DNA from: Geosiphon pyriformis
Lineage: Eukaryota; Glomeromycota; Glomeromycetes; Archaeosporales; Geosiphonaceae
Direction: 5' to 3'
NCBI GenBank assembly: GCA_016748015.1
Contig: JAAOMT010000003.1
Coordinates: 1,372,147 to 1,436,146 of the forward strand
Length of the DNA: 64,000 bases
A model generated the notes under the pieces. That model was not told where the DNA came from. It made no database searches and saw nothing but the letters and a program-made list of their open reading frames with translations. How positions within the stretch are numbered: the stretch's first letter is position 1; every line of letters starts with the position of its first letter. Positions 47,175-58,425 of this stretch are shown here, piece by piece. Both the position numbers and the translations under genes were made by a program.

Positions 47175-48070
47175 ATGTCAAATCAAGAGCAAGAATATAC
47201 TTTATCTAACCAAAATCTCAAAGCGTCGGTAAAATGTTTGCACCCACGAGTTGGATTAGGGGTATTTGTTACTCGAGAAGGAAGGTTCTTGATTGGCAAA
47301 CGAAAAGGGTTTCACGGCTCAGGTATTGTTTTCTAAAAGTATAGATGGATAGCAGCACAAAATTCTCCAAGAATATGAGTAATCATTTTGTTCATGTCAT
47401 CATATAAATGCTACCAAAGGAACATGGCAACTTCCTGGAGGTACGTATTAATCAAAAAGTATTTGAAACATCTTTTTCTTAAAAAATTTTTATCAAAGCT
47501 CATTTTAATTATTTTAGGAAATTTAGAATTTGGTGAATCTTTCCAAGATTGTGCGAGCCGTAGGTTTTTTTTTCGTTATTCTTTTTGCTTTTAAATGAAT
47601 ATCTTGATCTTAAATTTTATTGTATACAATCCTGATCTAAATTTCGTAGGGGAAGTGTTAGAAGAAACAAACCTCATCATTCACAATATCAGATATCATA
47701 CTACAACAAACGACCCAATGCCCGAATTGAATAGCCATTATGTCGATATCTTCATGTGCGCCGAATCGGCTGATATTAATGCGGAACCAATTGTTAGCAT
47801 CCTTTTAAATTTCTTTTGGTCTAAACTTGGCTATTTTCAACCTTTCATTTTTTTTATAAGTTAAGGCAAGGTGATTTTAAAATTTTCTTTTCTTTATTTC
47901 AGGTGATGGAACCAGATAAATGTGATATTTGGAATTGGATAACCTGGGATGAATTTATAAAGGATGGTATTGATAGTCAAACCAACAAGTATCGGCCAAT
48001 GTTTCAGCCAATGCAATCCTACATTTTGCAAAGAAATGGTAAAGGTCCTTTTAAGGATATTAAAAATTAA
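47175..48070 (+). CDS. Nudix hydrolase, NUDT15/AtNUDT1-like
   Basis: Five exons, 47175-47322, 47420-47440, 47518-47559, 47650-47792 and 47903-48070, give 173 residues in phase. The protein opens with a strand typical of the group (VGLGVFVTREGRFLIGKRKG), then GTWQLPGGNLEFGES, and the Nudix box G-x5-E-x7-REVLEET with all catalytic Glu. Downstream, HYVDIFMCAE and EPDKCDIWNWITWDEF match the NUDT15/plant NUDT1 group, which removes oxidised or abnormal nucleoside triphosphates. Exon 2 is a 21-nt micro-exon coding TWQLPG, and the box is split across exons 3 and 4. The substrate is inferred from family only. Confidence 0.9.
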
Positions 48071-48269
48071 TTTGAAGAGATTCTTAAAAAATTTGAATCT
48101 AAACAGCAAATGAATAAATGAGTAAAGCCTTTGATTTTGTAATAGAAAACGGTTTTCCAATGTATTCTCCTTTTGAAGGATCAGGTCAACGTCGGTGCTA
48201 AAAATAAAATTTATACTATTTCTTTGATATAGTTTTAAGATGCGAATAAATAACATGCAGAGTTGGAGG

Positions 48270-48502
48270 GAAAAAAAAAGGATTTGTTTATTACTGTCTA
48301 GCTTATTGATGTTACATATACAATCACGTGAGCATACAATCTGATCACCATTACTAATAATATGTAAAAAGATTTTAATGCTTTGTTTTTTCTCTTTAAC
48401 AGAAATAACATCAACAATTATACCTTTTCCATTTGGTTTTTGTTGATGTTGCAGATGAGACTTTACTGAAATAATTATGTTACAGCTTGGTTCAAGAAAC
48501 AT
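48270..48502 (-). CDS. possible exon of an unknown protein
   Basis: A - strand frame starts MFLEPSCNIIISVKSHLQ and continues with GKGIIVDVISVKEKKQSIKI and GDQIVCSRDCICNINKL. Its amphipathic strand pattern is more protein-like than other frames in this AT-rich stretch. After about 48,270 the frame becomes the low-complexity antisense of the spacer and Nudix exon 5, so any real gene must splice or stop there. I do not recognise it; it may belong to the repeat next door. Confidence 0.25.
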
Positions 48503-51428
48503 GTTTTTTATTTTTTTAAAAATAAAAACTTGTACTTATTATTAACTTTTTTGTAATTATTTTAACAATACAATAATTATAATATATACATAAAACAATT
48601 TCTTATCCAATTTTATGCTCACAAATTTTAATTAATAATAATAAAAAAGAATAAATAAGCAAAAAAAAGCACAAAATTAAAGCAAGTTTTTTTTTACATT
48701 TAAAAAAACAAGAAATAAAAGAAATAATAAAAAGTCTAAAAATTTATATATATTTAAATACAATATAAAAAATAAAAATAAAGCAATAATTAAGTTATAT
48801 TAAATAAAAAATAAAAGTTTTAAATATATTATATATATTACAAAATTATTATTATAAAATTGTATAAAAAGTTATTTTAATTTTAACTATTTTTAGAATT
48901 TATTAAAAAATATATTACAATAATATAATTTTATATAAAAAAAATTATTTAAGTTTAGAAATTTTTTATTTATTAAAACATTAAGACACAAAAGTTTAAA
49001 TAATTTGTTTAATATTATTTTTAATATTATTTATAAAAACAATTATAACAAATAATTAGAGTTTAAAAATAAAACTGCAAAAATAATTTATTGTTCTATA
49101 AATATATATTTTATATGTAAGAACAATTGTTTGATAATTAATTTAGTCTTAAATATAAAAAACAAAAACAAAAAACAAAAAAAATAGCAAAATAAATAGT
49201 AAAATAATTATAAATCTGACCAATAATTATAAAAGTTCTAAAAATAAATATTTAATTTAATATTAAAATTCCAAATAAAAAAATCACATATAAAAAAATA
49301 ATTATAAGTTTGGTTTTTAATAATTATTATAATTATTATAATTTTAAAAATAAATACAAAAATATTTTAAGATACTATTCCAAAAAAAATTATATATGAT
49401 AAAAAAATACCAATATATATTTTTTGTTTTATTTTAAACATTAAAAAAATAACTGGTTCAATAAAAAAGTATATTTTTATAATAAATTAATATATAATTG
49501 GTTGTTTTAATAATAAAAATTTATATAAGTTTATAAAAAAAAATTATTTCTTAATAATAATAACAAAAACCAAATATTTATATTTATTAAATCTAGTAAA
49601 ACTTGTAACAAAAATAAGATATTATAATTGTGATAAAATTAATAACAATAATATTTAAAAGCTTGTTCATATTTGTTTTATGGTTTAAGCTTTTGTAAAA
49701 AAACATAATTTAATATAATATATATAGACACAAATATGTTAACAAATTTGCAATTTTGTAAATAAAATCAACAAAAAAACTACTGTATAATTTATATAAA
49801 CATCTAACGTTATTTTTATCTTATTTTTTAATATAAATCAGATAACAAAAAAGATCCAAAAATAAAAAATTAATTTTAAAATAACTCAAAAAATGATAAT
49901 ATAAGTATATTTAAAATTTAGAAAAAGGTTTTTATTAAAAACTAAAGAATATAAAAATAAGTGTACATAGTTTTAGAAACATATATAAACAAAACTTATA
50001 TTTAATACAAGTAGATTAATAAAAACTTAAAAAAAAAGAGTTTTTTTATTGTTATATATGCAACTTGAATCTTGATAAAAATATTAGTAATAGACATAAT
50101 ATTTTTTTTTGAGCTTTATTGAACAGCTACATAAAATTTAAATAATAAATAAATAAAACTGGTCAATAATATATTTACAAGTAATAGTATTTTTTTTAAA
50201 AAAAAGAGATAAAATTTATTGTGGCTTTTATTATAAAAAAAATATACAGCTGAAGCCAACAATAATAATAACAATATTAAAATAGAATAAAATTAGTAAG
50301 CACTTAAAATATACAATTGGATAAATATTTAAAAGATTTTTTTGGGTTTTATTAAGTAGAATTGTTTTTTAAAGTACTATTTAAATAATAGATTATGTTG
50401 GCTTATAATAATTAATGTTGTATATTATTATATAATTCAATCTATTTTTATTTTTGCGCTCTTTTTTGAGATTAAAATTAATTATGAGTTAAGATATTAT
50501 ATAGACTTATAAATATTTTTTCTACAGAAAAATCCAGTAAAATACACAATTGTGCAGATTTGTAATAAGATAATCTGTTTGTTAGTAAAATATAAACATG
50601 TTATTAAACTTATAAATTACCAAGAAGTTTTGTTAATTTATTTTTTGTATTTTTATAAACATTAAAAGGTATTTTGTTTTTTTAAGAATTGCTTAAAAGA
50701 AAAATATTGTAATCCAAATTTGAAATAGGCTGTTTTGAATTGAGTTTTGTAAGTTTAAAAATAATATAAGTTATACAAATAACAACATTTTTGAAGTTTA
50801 AGAGCAGACAAAAAAGAAATAAATTCAATTTTTTCTTTTTTATGCTTTATAAGATCTGTAAAATGAATATTATATATAGTCTAAAAAGTGAAACCACATT
50901 TACATCTCTTTGCTAATTTCAAAAGCTTTTTATTAGTTTGCTCTTTTTTTATTATCTTATTATCTAATTATCTATTCCTTTTTCATTGTTACTGTCTTAT
51001 ATAAAATAAGATATACTACTTAAATTGCTTATTCAAGTTTTTTTAGGCAATAGCAGACTATTTTGATTTTTTGTCATCTATGTATTAATCTTTCCAGCAT
51101 TTGCTTTTCTCATGTTTTTTCAGTCATATGAAAGTTGGTTTTATTTTTAAACAAAAGACCCAAAGCTAAAATCTTGATTTTTCGTGATATTTATAATTTG
51201 TAATTAAAAATAATTGCATAATATTTAATTATTATATGATCGTATTGTCAAAATTATATATATGAATACAATTAGTGACAAAAGATTTTATCATCTTTAA
51301 TTGTAATTTATGTAATACTTATTTTTTATATTAAAAAAACCAATTATTATAAAATTAGTTAAATTTCGAAAAATTGATAATTATTTTACTGGACAAATAA
51401 AACTAAAATTTATTTTATTTTAATAAAA

Positions 51429-51429
<1 letters not shown>

Positions 51430-51459
<30 letters not shown>

Positions 51460-51461
51460 TG
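51430..51461. repeat. (ATT)n microsatellite
   Basis: About ten ATT units in a gene-free region. Confidence 0.85.
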
Positions 51462-52188
51462 TTCAAAACTTGTATATTTTGTAAAAAGTTGTAAAATCAG
51501 AAATTTACCAAATATTTCAGCCTTTAAAAACATAAAATACTTCAATTTTAAAATTATTTTTTAAATAAAATAAAATTTTCAATAGTCAAGTAATAAAAAT
51601 TAATAATTTTATTAAAAATTAGCAATATTTGCAAAATCTAGTCTTTTATGCTAGATAATTAATTGAAAATATTGATTTAGAAAATAGTTTTTGGTAAAAT
51701 ATTTTAAAAAACTTCAATTCATTTCACAACTTGATTTGTAAAACTGTACGGTTTTAATTAATTTTAATGACATAGAATTAAGTTTTTAAAGACTTTGGTA
51801 TAGTTTTTTGAAATGATTTTTTTAAAAAAAAAAAAGCTAGTAAAAGGTGTGTAGCATAATAGATTCAATTCAAGTAAATGCATTATAGATTTTTACTCAT
51901 GAAGGCTAAAATTGCCAATTTCCAATGATTAATTGGACATTATTATTAGATTCGTAACACATAAATTTCATCCTTTAAAGCAAATATATAAATATTTTAA
52001 AACTGTTTGGAAATTCACTGATTAATCGTCTAATATTCATATTATCGAGCAAGAAAATTCCGGTTTCTCAAAGTAAATAAATTTAGTATTATATTTGTGT
52101 TTTTTAAAGAGATAAGAACTAACATAATATCGATTGTTTTAAATGAAAAAAAATTGGAGATTTATTTTTGAAATCCTAAAATCATAAG

Positions 52189-53620
52189 ATGATGGCTTAC
52201 AAAAAAAAATTCTTTAATCAAATACATTTACATTTAATATTCCTTTTAGTTCTAATTCTTTTTTATACACTCTTATTCTTGCGAAAATTTACTCCAGTTC
52301 TAAAGGGCAAAGAATATGAACCACCTTCGAAATATGCCGCTCATTTTTATCGGAAAAACTTAAATTCAACGCTAAATTATCTTGATTCAACCACTCGAAA
52401 GAATGCTATGCAACAACGGTCACTTCAAGATTTTGATACTTCTAAACTCTTTGAATTGGCCCAGGCATCAAATCAAGCTTATTGTATGAGTGGGTTGGAT
52501 CTTATAGGTTAAATTTTGAAAAGATTCTTAATTTGTCAAATTATTCCAGTCCGCACTTTTTTTAACAAAAAATTTTTTGCAAAATTCTAGCAAATCAAAT
52601 TTTAGGCACGGAATATATCGTTGCTTTTGGAGGTAGCGAAATGATAAAATTCTAAACCTATTTCTTTTAAAAATTACCCCCGATTATTTATTAATTTTGT
52701 CATTATGGCTTTCAATGTATCTATCTATATAGGGTTCTCGTTGACTAAGAAAGAATGGACAAACTTAAAATTTAAAATGGTCCCATATGTAGTAGATGGG
52801 CTCAATCCGGACCCTTTAATTCAAGTAGCAGAAATATTCCAAAATGGATTCCTTGCCCTCAAAAAATCTATTTATTCAAACCTTAAATTTTTGTTTACAA
52901 TTCGAAAAAAAGAGGGTTTGAAAATCATTCATTTCACTGGATGGGGGATTGGTGGTGGTATGTTTTAAACTCTTTCTTCTCAATAAATCGTATTATTAAA
53001 AGTTATCCACATTTAACAATTGCTGTTCTCAATTTTATTGAAAAGCATTGGCAGTTATCGCCGCAATTACCTTTCAACTAGAATCCTACATAAAAAACTC
53101 AAATTTTGACGTACGAGTGACCACATTTGGTGCGCCTCGTATAGGAAACACTTATTTCGCTCGTTTAATTAACAAATTTTTAGATATTCAAAGATTTACA
53201 TATTTCAATGATCATGTTCCTCATTTTCCGAAGCGTGACTCTATACCCAATGATATTTTGACACATCATGAGCTCGAACTATGGATAATTCCTGAAAAAC
53301 TCTGCGACTGTCCAACTGAGTTTCGTATTGTACGGTGTCCAGGTTTTGATTACAAGAAAAAGGCACCGCGACAAATTGGAGTGTCCAATGACACATTCTT
53401 CCCACACCGTGTAATGTCGGGGGAAAATCAGGTTTTTAAAAATGATTTTTTCATTGAATTAACAAAAGCTTTTTTATTTAAGTTTTTTTTTAAAAAAAAT
53501 CCTTTTAAGGAGTGTAATGCTGGCCAATCAATTACGAATGTACGAGTGGACTTTGTCCATGTTGGACCATATTTTGGTAAAATCATGAATGATTGTACGG
53601 GAGTTCTCGGAAGTAGATGA
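52189..53620 (+). CDS. class-3 lipase-like membrane protein D (nucleophile Ser replaced by Gly)
   Basis: Five exons, 52189-52507, 52591-52632, 52733-52957, 53046-53431 and 53510-53620, give 360 residues. The signal anchor is LHLIFLLVLILFYTLLFL (residues about 13-30). It is the most divergent member: the pre-domain block is ELAQASNQAYC, closer to ordinary fungal lipases. The oxyanion-side strand is EYIVAFGGFSLTKKEW. The elbow is TGWGIGG with GGG (Gly) at 52945-52947. The Asp is in FNDHVPHFP and the His in VHVGPYFG (about residue 341). It has one extra intron (52633-52732) that splits the second exon of the other members. The last intron (53432-53509) is 78 nt with no in-frame stop, so retention would add 26 residues; paralogues support splicing. 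A second Met follows the first immediately. Confidence 0.85.
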
Positions 53621-54921
53621 ATTTCGTCGAAGTCAATTTTTATTGTATACGAAATCTTCCCTTCGTAAAAATTTTGCTAATTAAATAAGAAACAAATAAA
53701 ATATTCAAGAATTAACAACATATTAGAAATTCTGGTACCATTTAAAAAATCCTTTTTTGGGCATATCAATATTTCAATAAATTGAATTCTTGAAAGTGTC
53801 TTCTTTGCTTTGAAAGTAGCTAATTTTTACATATTTTGACCATAGCAACAGTGCTGCAGACAAATTCTTAAAAGCTTGCGAGAATTTAAATTTTAGTGGG
53901 AAATATCAATTATCATTAGTCGAAACCATATTATAAGCAAATACGACAGAATTTACAGCACAGTTCTCTACTAAAGTCTACAATTATTATTATTATTATT
54001 GTAGACATTTTTAATTCGCTCCATCAATTTCGATGTTTTATCTAGATTGACATCCGCAAAATGAATGAAAATAAGATTTGGGAGGAAATAATTTGGTGGG
54101 AGTCATGTAAAGATTCTTCGCTCTCCAAAGAATCTTGAAAGTGTACATTTAAAAACAACAATTCGAAAGTATTGAATTTAAAATCATTTATAAACTGGTT
54201 GAAAGAAATAATAATTTCATTAAATAATTTTAAGTATTTAAATGATTAAAACAGTTTATTTTTTTAATCATTTTACTAATTGTATTTTTTAAAAACTATT
54301 TAAATAAAATATAAAATTTTATTATTATTGTTATTTAAAAACTTAAATTACATCTAATTATTTAACTTGATTGAATTTATTTCTTAATAAAAAGTTTATT
54401 TATGTTTACAAATCTTTTAATAATAATTTGATTATTTTTAATTTAACCAGATTTAAAAACTTTACAAATTTCAATTTAGAAAATTTGTATTTTATTAAAA
54501 TTATTCAAAAAATTGTTATTTATACCAATAAAACATGAATGCTCTTCAGTAATAGTTACTTGGGAAAAATTGATAACAAAACATTTATACCAGGAAATTT
54601 TCAAAATATTCAATGACAATTTAAAAAATTAAATATAATGAAAAAGAAATCATTTTATACAATGTGTGTTCAGGTCCATTCAAAAAAAAGATTTTCAAGT
54701 TCATCTGGCACTTGTCAAAACAAAATAACAGAATTATGCATTTATCCATAAATTCATTGGAATGCTGCCCTAAACATAAAAAATACGGGTTATTGAATAA
54801 ACCCTTTGTATAAGACGGGGTTTTCGCCTCCAGTAGAGGATGTGAGGTTGCAGTTTCACGAATATATAAGATAGGCCCATGTGGATAATTAGCTATATTC
54901 GTGATATATGCATAGCTGGCA
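53621..54921. other. convergent intergenic region
   Basis: About 1.3 kb, AT-rich, between convergent lipase-like gene D and COQ8. It has an (ATT)n run near 53980-54001. An open frame running through the COQ8 end is a shadow. Confidence 0.5.
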
Positions 54922-57256
54922 CTAACGTAAAACAAGCTCTTCGAAAATATCTCGACAACGAACGCGAGCTCCCATTTTTGCACACAAAAGAAAAGCTCCT
55001 GATAATTTTCTGTGTAAACTATATGTTTCATCGGGTGGCGGTGTGAGACGGTAACGTAGCATCGTAGGGATTAATTCTCGAACCCGGTGGGTCACAGTTT
55101 GTTTTGAAAAGTCATAAAGTTTGCTGCCAAATGGCTCAGCTAATGCCATTATTGAATCTACATGTGCCGATTTCATCACCTTTTATATGAAAAGATATAT
55201 CAAGTTAGATGATTTCTGAATATTTTATTATCAGAAGATTAGGTGAATAACCTCAGTTTCCAATCCAGTTAAATATCCCAGTTTTTGCGAATAATTGAGA
55301 CATCCCGCGCGATCTTGTTTAAACGCAGCTATTAGCGTTTCACGGTACAATTCTACGAATTTGGGATCAAATTCACGGCTTGCTCCAAAGTCAAGTAGCT
55401 CAATCTGATATAATTTTTGATATTAAACTCGATGAGATGAATATTGGAAGTCAAGAGAAATAAAATTGAAATAATATACCTTTCTTGTTTTGCTATTGTA
55501 AAAAAAATTGGTCCAATTAGGATCTGTTTGCATGAAACGAAACTCAAAAAGTTCTCGTAAACATAAACGAAGTATATTTTCAGATATCTTTGAAATATGA
55601 TATCTTATTTTTAGTATATAAAAAAAATGATAATTAAAAGACAGTAGAAATATGAAGTAATTCACCCTGTCACGAGTTTCCTGATTATATTTTCTAGTTG
55701 TAACAGTCATTGATTCACCATTCATTAATTCACTTGTTAAAACCATTGTTGTTGTTAACCCTTTGACAAGCATTGGGACAGCAAAATTTTGATCATCTTT
55801 CAAAAGTTGGCCAAATTTTTCCATGCACCTTCCTTCTCGAAGATAATCAGTTTCCCAGGCTAATTCTCGCCGAGCCACTTTGATCGTATTTTCGAGATAG
55901 AGGCCTTTCGGCAATAAATTACTAAAAGTGATCAAAGCTCTTAGGTTGTCCAAATCAGAATCAATAGATGCCGCCACTCCGGGATATTGAACTTTTACAG
56001 CAACTGGGATCCCATTAATTTTTACATTGGCTGAATGTACTTGACCAATAGATGCGGCTGCAATGGGAATGTCGTCAAAGGATAGAAAATTTTGACGCCA
56101 TTCAGGTCCGAGCTCTTTTACCATTACTTTCTAATACTCTTGAAAATTTCATAAATTAACTTGTAAAAAGGAAACCTAATAACTCCATATTACTGACCTC
56201 CATTTGCCATTTTGGCATATAATTAGCACTATTTTGAACCCGCAAAAGTACTTGTTCCAAAGGTTCCGGAAGCATTTTATTATCTGATATATAAAAAAAA
56301 AACTAGACTTGAATAAACAAGCAAAATTGAATTAAAATTCTTGATATTTTACCTTGAATACTAATCATTTGTCCTATTTTCAAGGCTGCTCCACGCATTT
56401 GTGACAATTTTTTTACTAGACGCTCAATGTTAGCCTCACTCATTAATAATGACCCTTTGCTTTCTAAAAGCAATTTTCAATTAGTTGTAGAAATTATTGG
56501 GCAGGAAAATTTTGACGAATTCAAACCATCTAGAGTTCTATCCTTTCGAACAATTCTACGAGCAGCTTCACTTATAGTCCCGATCCCAAGACCAACTGCA
56601 AGACCTGTGAATGGAATGTTAGTCATCAAAAAATGATTAATTTGGTGAAATTCAAATTTCAACATTTATTATGAATTACCGCTATATTGAAAGAGTCTAT
56701 TAATTCGAGAAGCCGGAACTTTGGATTCTTTTAGAATTAACTTTGGCTGACTCTAGAGATATTTTATGAAAGATTAAAAATGTTTCTGTATGGCTGACAG
56801 ATCATCTTCAGTTAAACTCACTTTAGAAGTTATATCTTCATCAAAATCTTTTTCGAATTCTTTGGCAGGAAATTTCGAGATAAATGGCCCTCTTTCGGTT
56901 GAAATAATTTTAGCTTGATGATTCAAATTAAAATTCATGGCCTCATTTAATGCGCTGGATGGGATAACGGGATCATTGTTTTTATTCAATGTTAAATTTT
57001 TTCGATCAAGGCTAATTGGATCTTTAAAAGCTTCGTTTTTAAAATCATTTTCGGTAGATTTTTCAATAGAATCTTGATCTTGATTATGAATCTCAGTTGG
57101 TCTTATCGACCATTGCCAATTCGAAGTCTTTAAAAATAAATCTGCGTTTTTTCTTTGCAATGTTAAGAATTGGCTTGCAAAAATTTTTGCGGCGTGAGTC
57201 AAAAGAATAAGATCAATTAGACGCTTTTGGGGCGAATTCGAGAAAAAGTGGTTCAT
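54922..57256 (-). CDS. COQ8: COQ8/ADCK3 atypical kinase for ubiquinone synthesis
   Basis: Mitochondrial UbiB-family kinase/ATPase that supports the coenzyme Q biosynthetic complex. Nine exons: 56822-57256, 56680-56752, 56527-56604, 56353-56463, 56198-56283, 55666-56130, 55480-55587, 55252-55404, 54922-55179. They sum to 588 residues in phase. Hallmarks are all present: the KxGQ motif in MRGAALKIGQMISIQ, the Ala-rich loop AAASIGQVHSA that replaces the Gly-rich loop, VAVKVQYPGV (Lys), TDPNWTNFFYN (catalytic loop) and LLDFGASREF (metal-binding DFG). The N-terminal 150 residues are poorly conserved and acidic, as usual for targeting and linker sequence. Exon 1 ends at a strong GTGAGT donor; reading through it gives a false C-terminus. 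Confidence 0.94.
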
Positions 57257-57282
57257 AACAAATCAAAAGTTTTTTTTTGAAG

Positions 57283-57313
57283 GAATGATATGATATGATA
57301 TGATATGATATGA
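57283..57313. repeat. (GATAT)n microsatellite just upstream of COQ8
   Basis: About six units of a pentanucleotide, 27 nt upstream of the COQ8 start codon, so probably in its 5' untranslated region. Confidence 0.85.
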
Positions 57314-58026
57314 TCGCTCAAAGCGAAAATAAATGCTGACAAAATATTCAAGAAATCTTTGATTATTGAGTAATCGACCAGTGATCGAGCTCTAATTTCT
57401 TTAGGCTGAGAAAATTTCATGTAGGACCAGAAAATTAAGCCAAAGTAGTATAACATGATTTTCATATAAATTTGTTATTCATTTTTTTTAGCATTTCAAT
57501 GTGTTAATCAGAAAAAACACAATGGTTTTTATTTATGATAGTTTAAATATGAGAAACATTTTTCCATGTAAAATTAATAAAAGAATTTCCGCTATAAAAA
57601 TTCAACCATTTTTATCACAAATTAAAAACATAGGTCAGGAATTTTTTTAATATTTAAATATGAGATATTTATTTCATCATAAATAAATCATCTAATATAT
57701 TGTATATTTTATTTCTGTTGGACATGAAAGATATAATATATTTTAAAAATTAAAAATATTTTATAAAATATGAAAATGTAATTTTTTGGATGAAATTGTT
57801 ATTAAATTTAAATTTAAATCTGAACAATTTAGAAACATTATTTTGGACAAAATGCAAAACTTTAATTAAAATATAATTTTAGCATATTGTTTCAAGATTT
57901 TTTTGTTTTCAGAGTTACATTTTCACATTCAAAGATAAAGAGAGGTGGATTTATTGAAAAGAATTAAAAATAAAATCTTTGTTATTATTATGGTTTAATT
58001 CATAATGATTTCATTTAAGAGACATA

Positions 58027-58053
58027 ATAATAATAATAATAATAATAATAATA
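58027..58053. repeat. (TAA)n microsatellite
   Basis: About nine units in the spacer between lipase-like gene E and COQ8. Confidence 0.8.
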
Positions 58054-58425
58054 TAAAAGTTATGTAATTGAGGATATAACTAATCAAATATTTGACAAAA
58101 TAACAAATGATAACAAAATTAATGAACGATTCAGAAGAGGCTCTCCCAATTTTAATTTGGAAAAGGGTGGTCTAAAATGAGAATTTCTAGTCTTTCGAAT
58201 TAATAGACATACAGATTCAAAATTATGAAAAAAAGCAGAGAATCGAATAAACTCTTTTTTGCATCAAAGCATTCCAAATATTTTAATAAAATAATTACTA
58301 AAGTTCAATGTAAATTGCACTGTTCAAGTATAAATTATAAATTTAAATTTAAATTTAAATTTGCCTTGGCTTGTCTCAATAATTTAAATTTATAATTTAA
58401 AAACGATTTTACATTCTTGATCCAG

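Larger units (their letters stand above)
48071..52188. other. 4.1-kb AT-rich region, probably repeat-derived
   Basis: From about 48,520 to 50,900 the + strand is extremely A-rich with some T and C and very little G. This is the mirror image of the T-rich island at 1-2.25 kb. The rest is mixed AT. No transposon termini or domains found. An (ATT)n run lies at about 51430-51461. A possible - strand exon at 48270-48502 is listed separately. Confidence 0.5.
57257..58425. other. intergenic, AT-rich
   Basis: Upstream of COQ8 and downstream of lipase-like gene E. Contains the GATAT repeat, a (TAA)n run at about 58027-58053 and a short palindromic AAATTT repeat near 58340-58362. No gene recognised. 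Confidence 0.5.

Noticed and set aside
47894-48502. 202-codon - strand frame opposite the Nudix gene
   Set aside because: More than half is antisense of Nudix exon 5 and low-complexity spacer; only the first 75 codons look protein-like, listed separately at low confidence.
55423-55660. Continuation of the COQ8 frame past 55666
   Set aside because: It runs through a GTGAAT donor into a hydrophobic low-complexity tail; splicing restores the TDPNW and DFG blocks.
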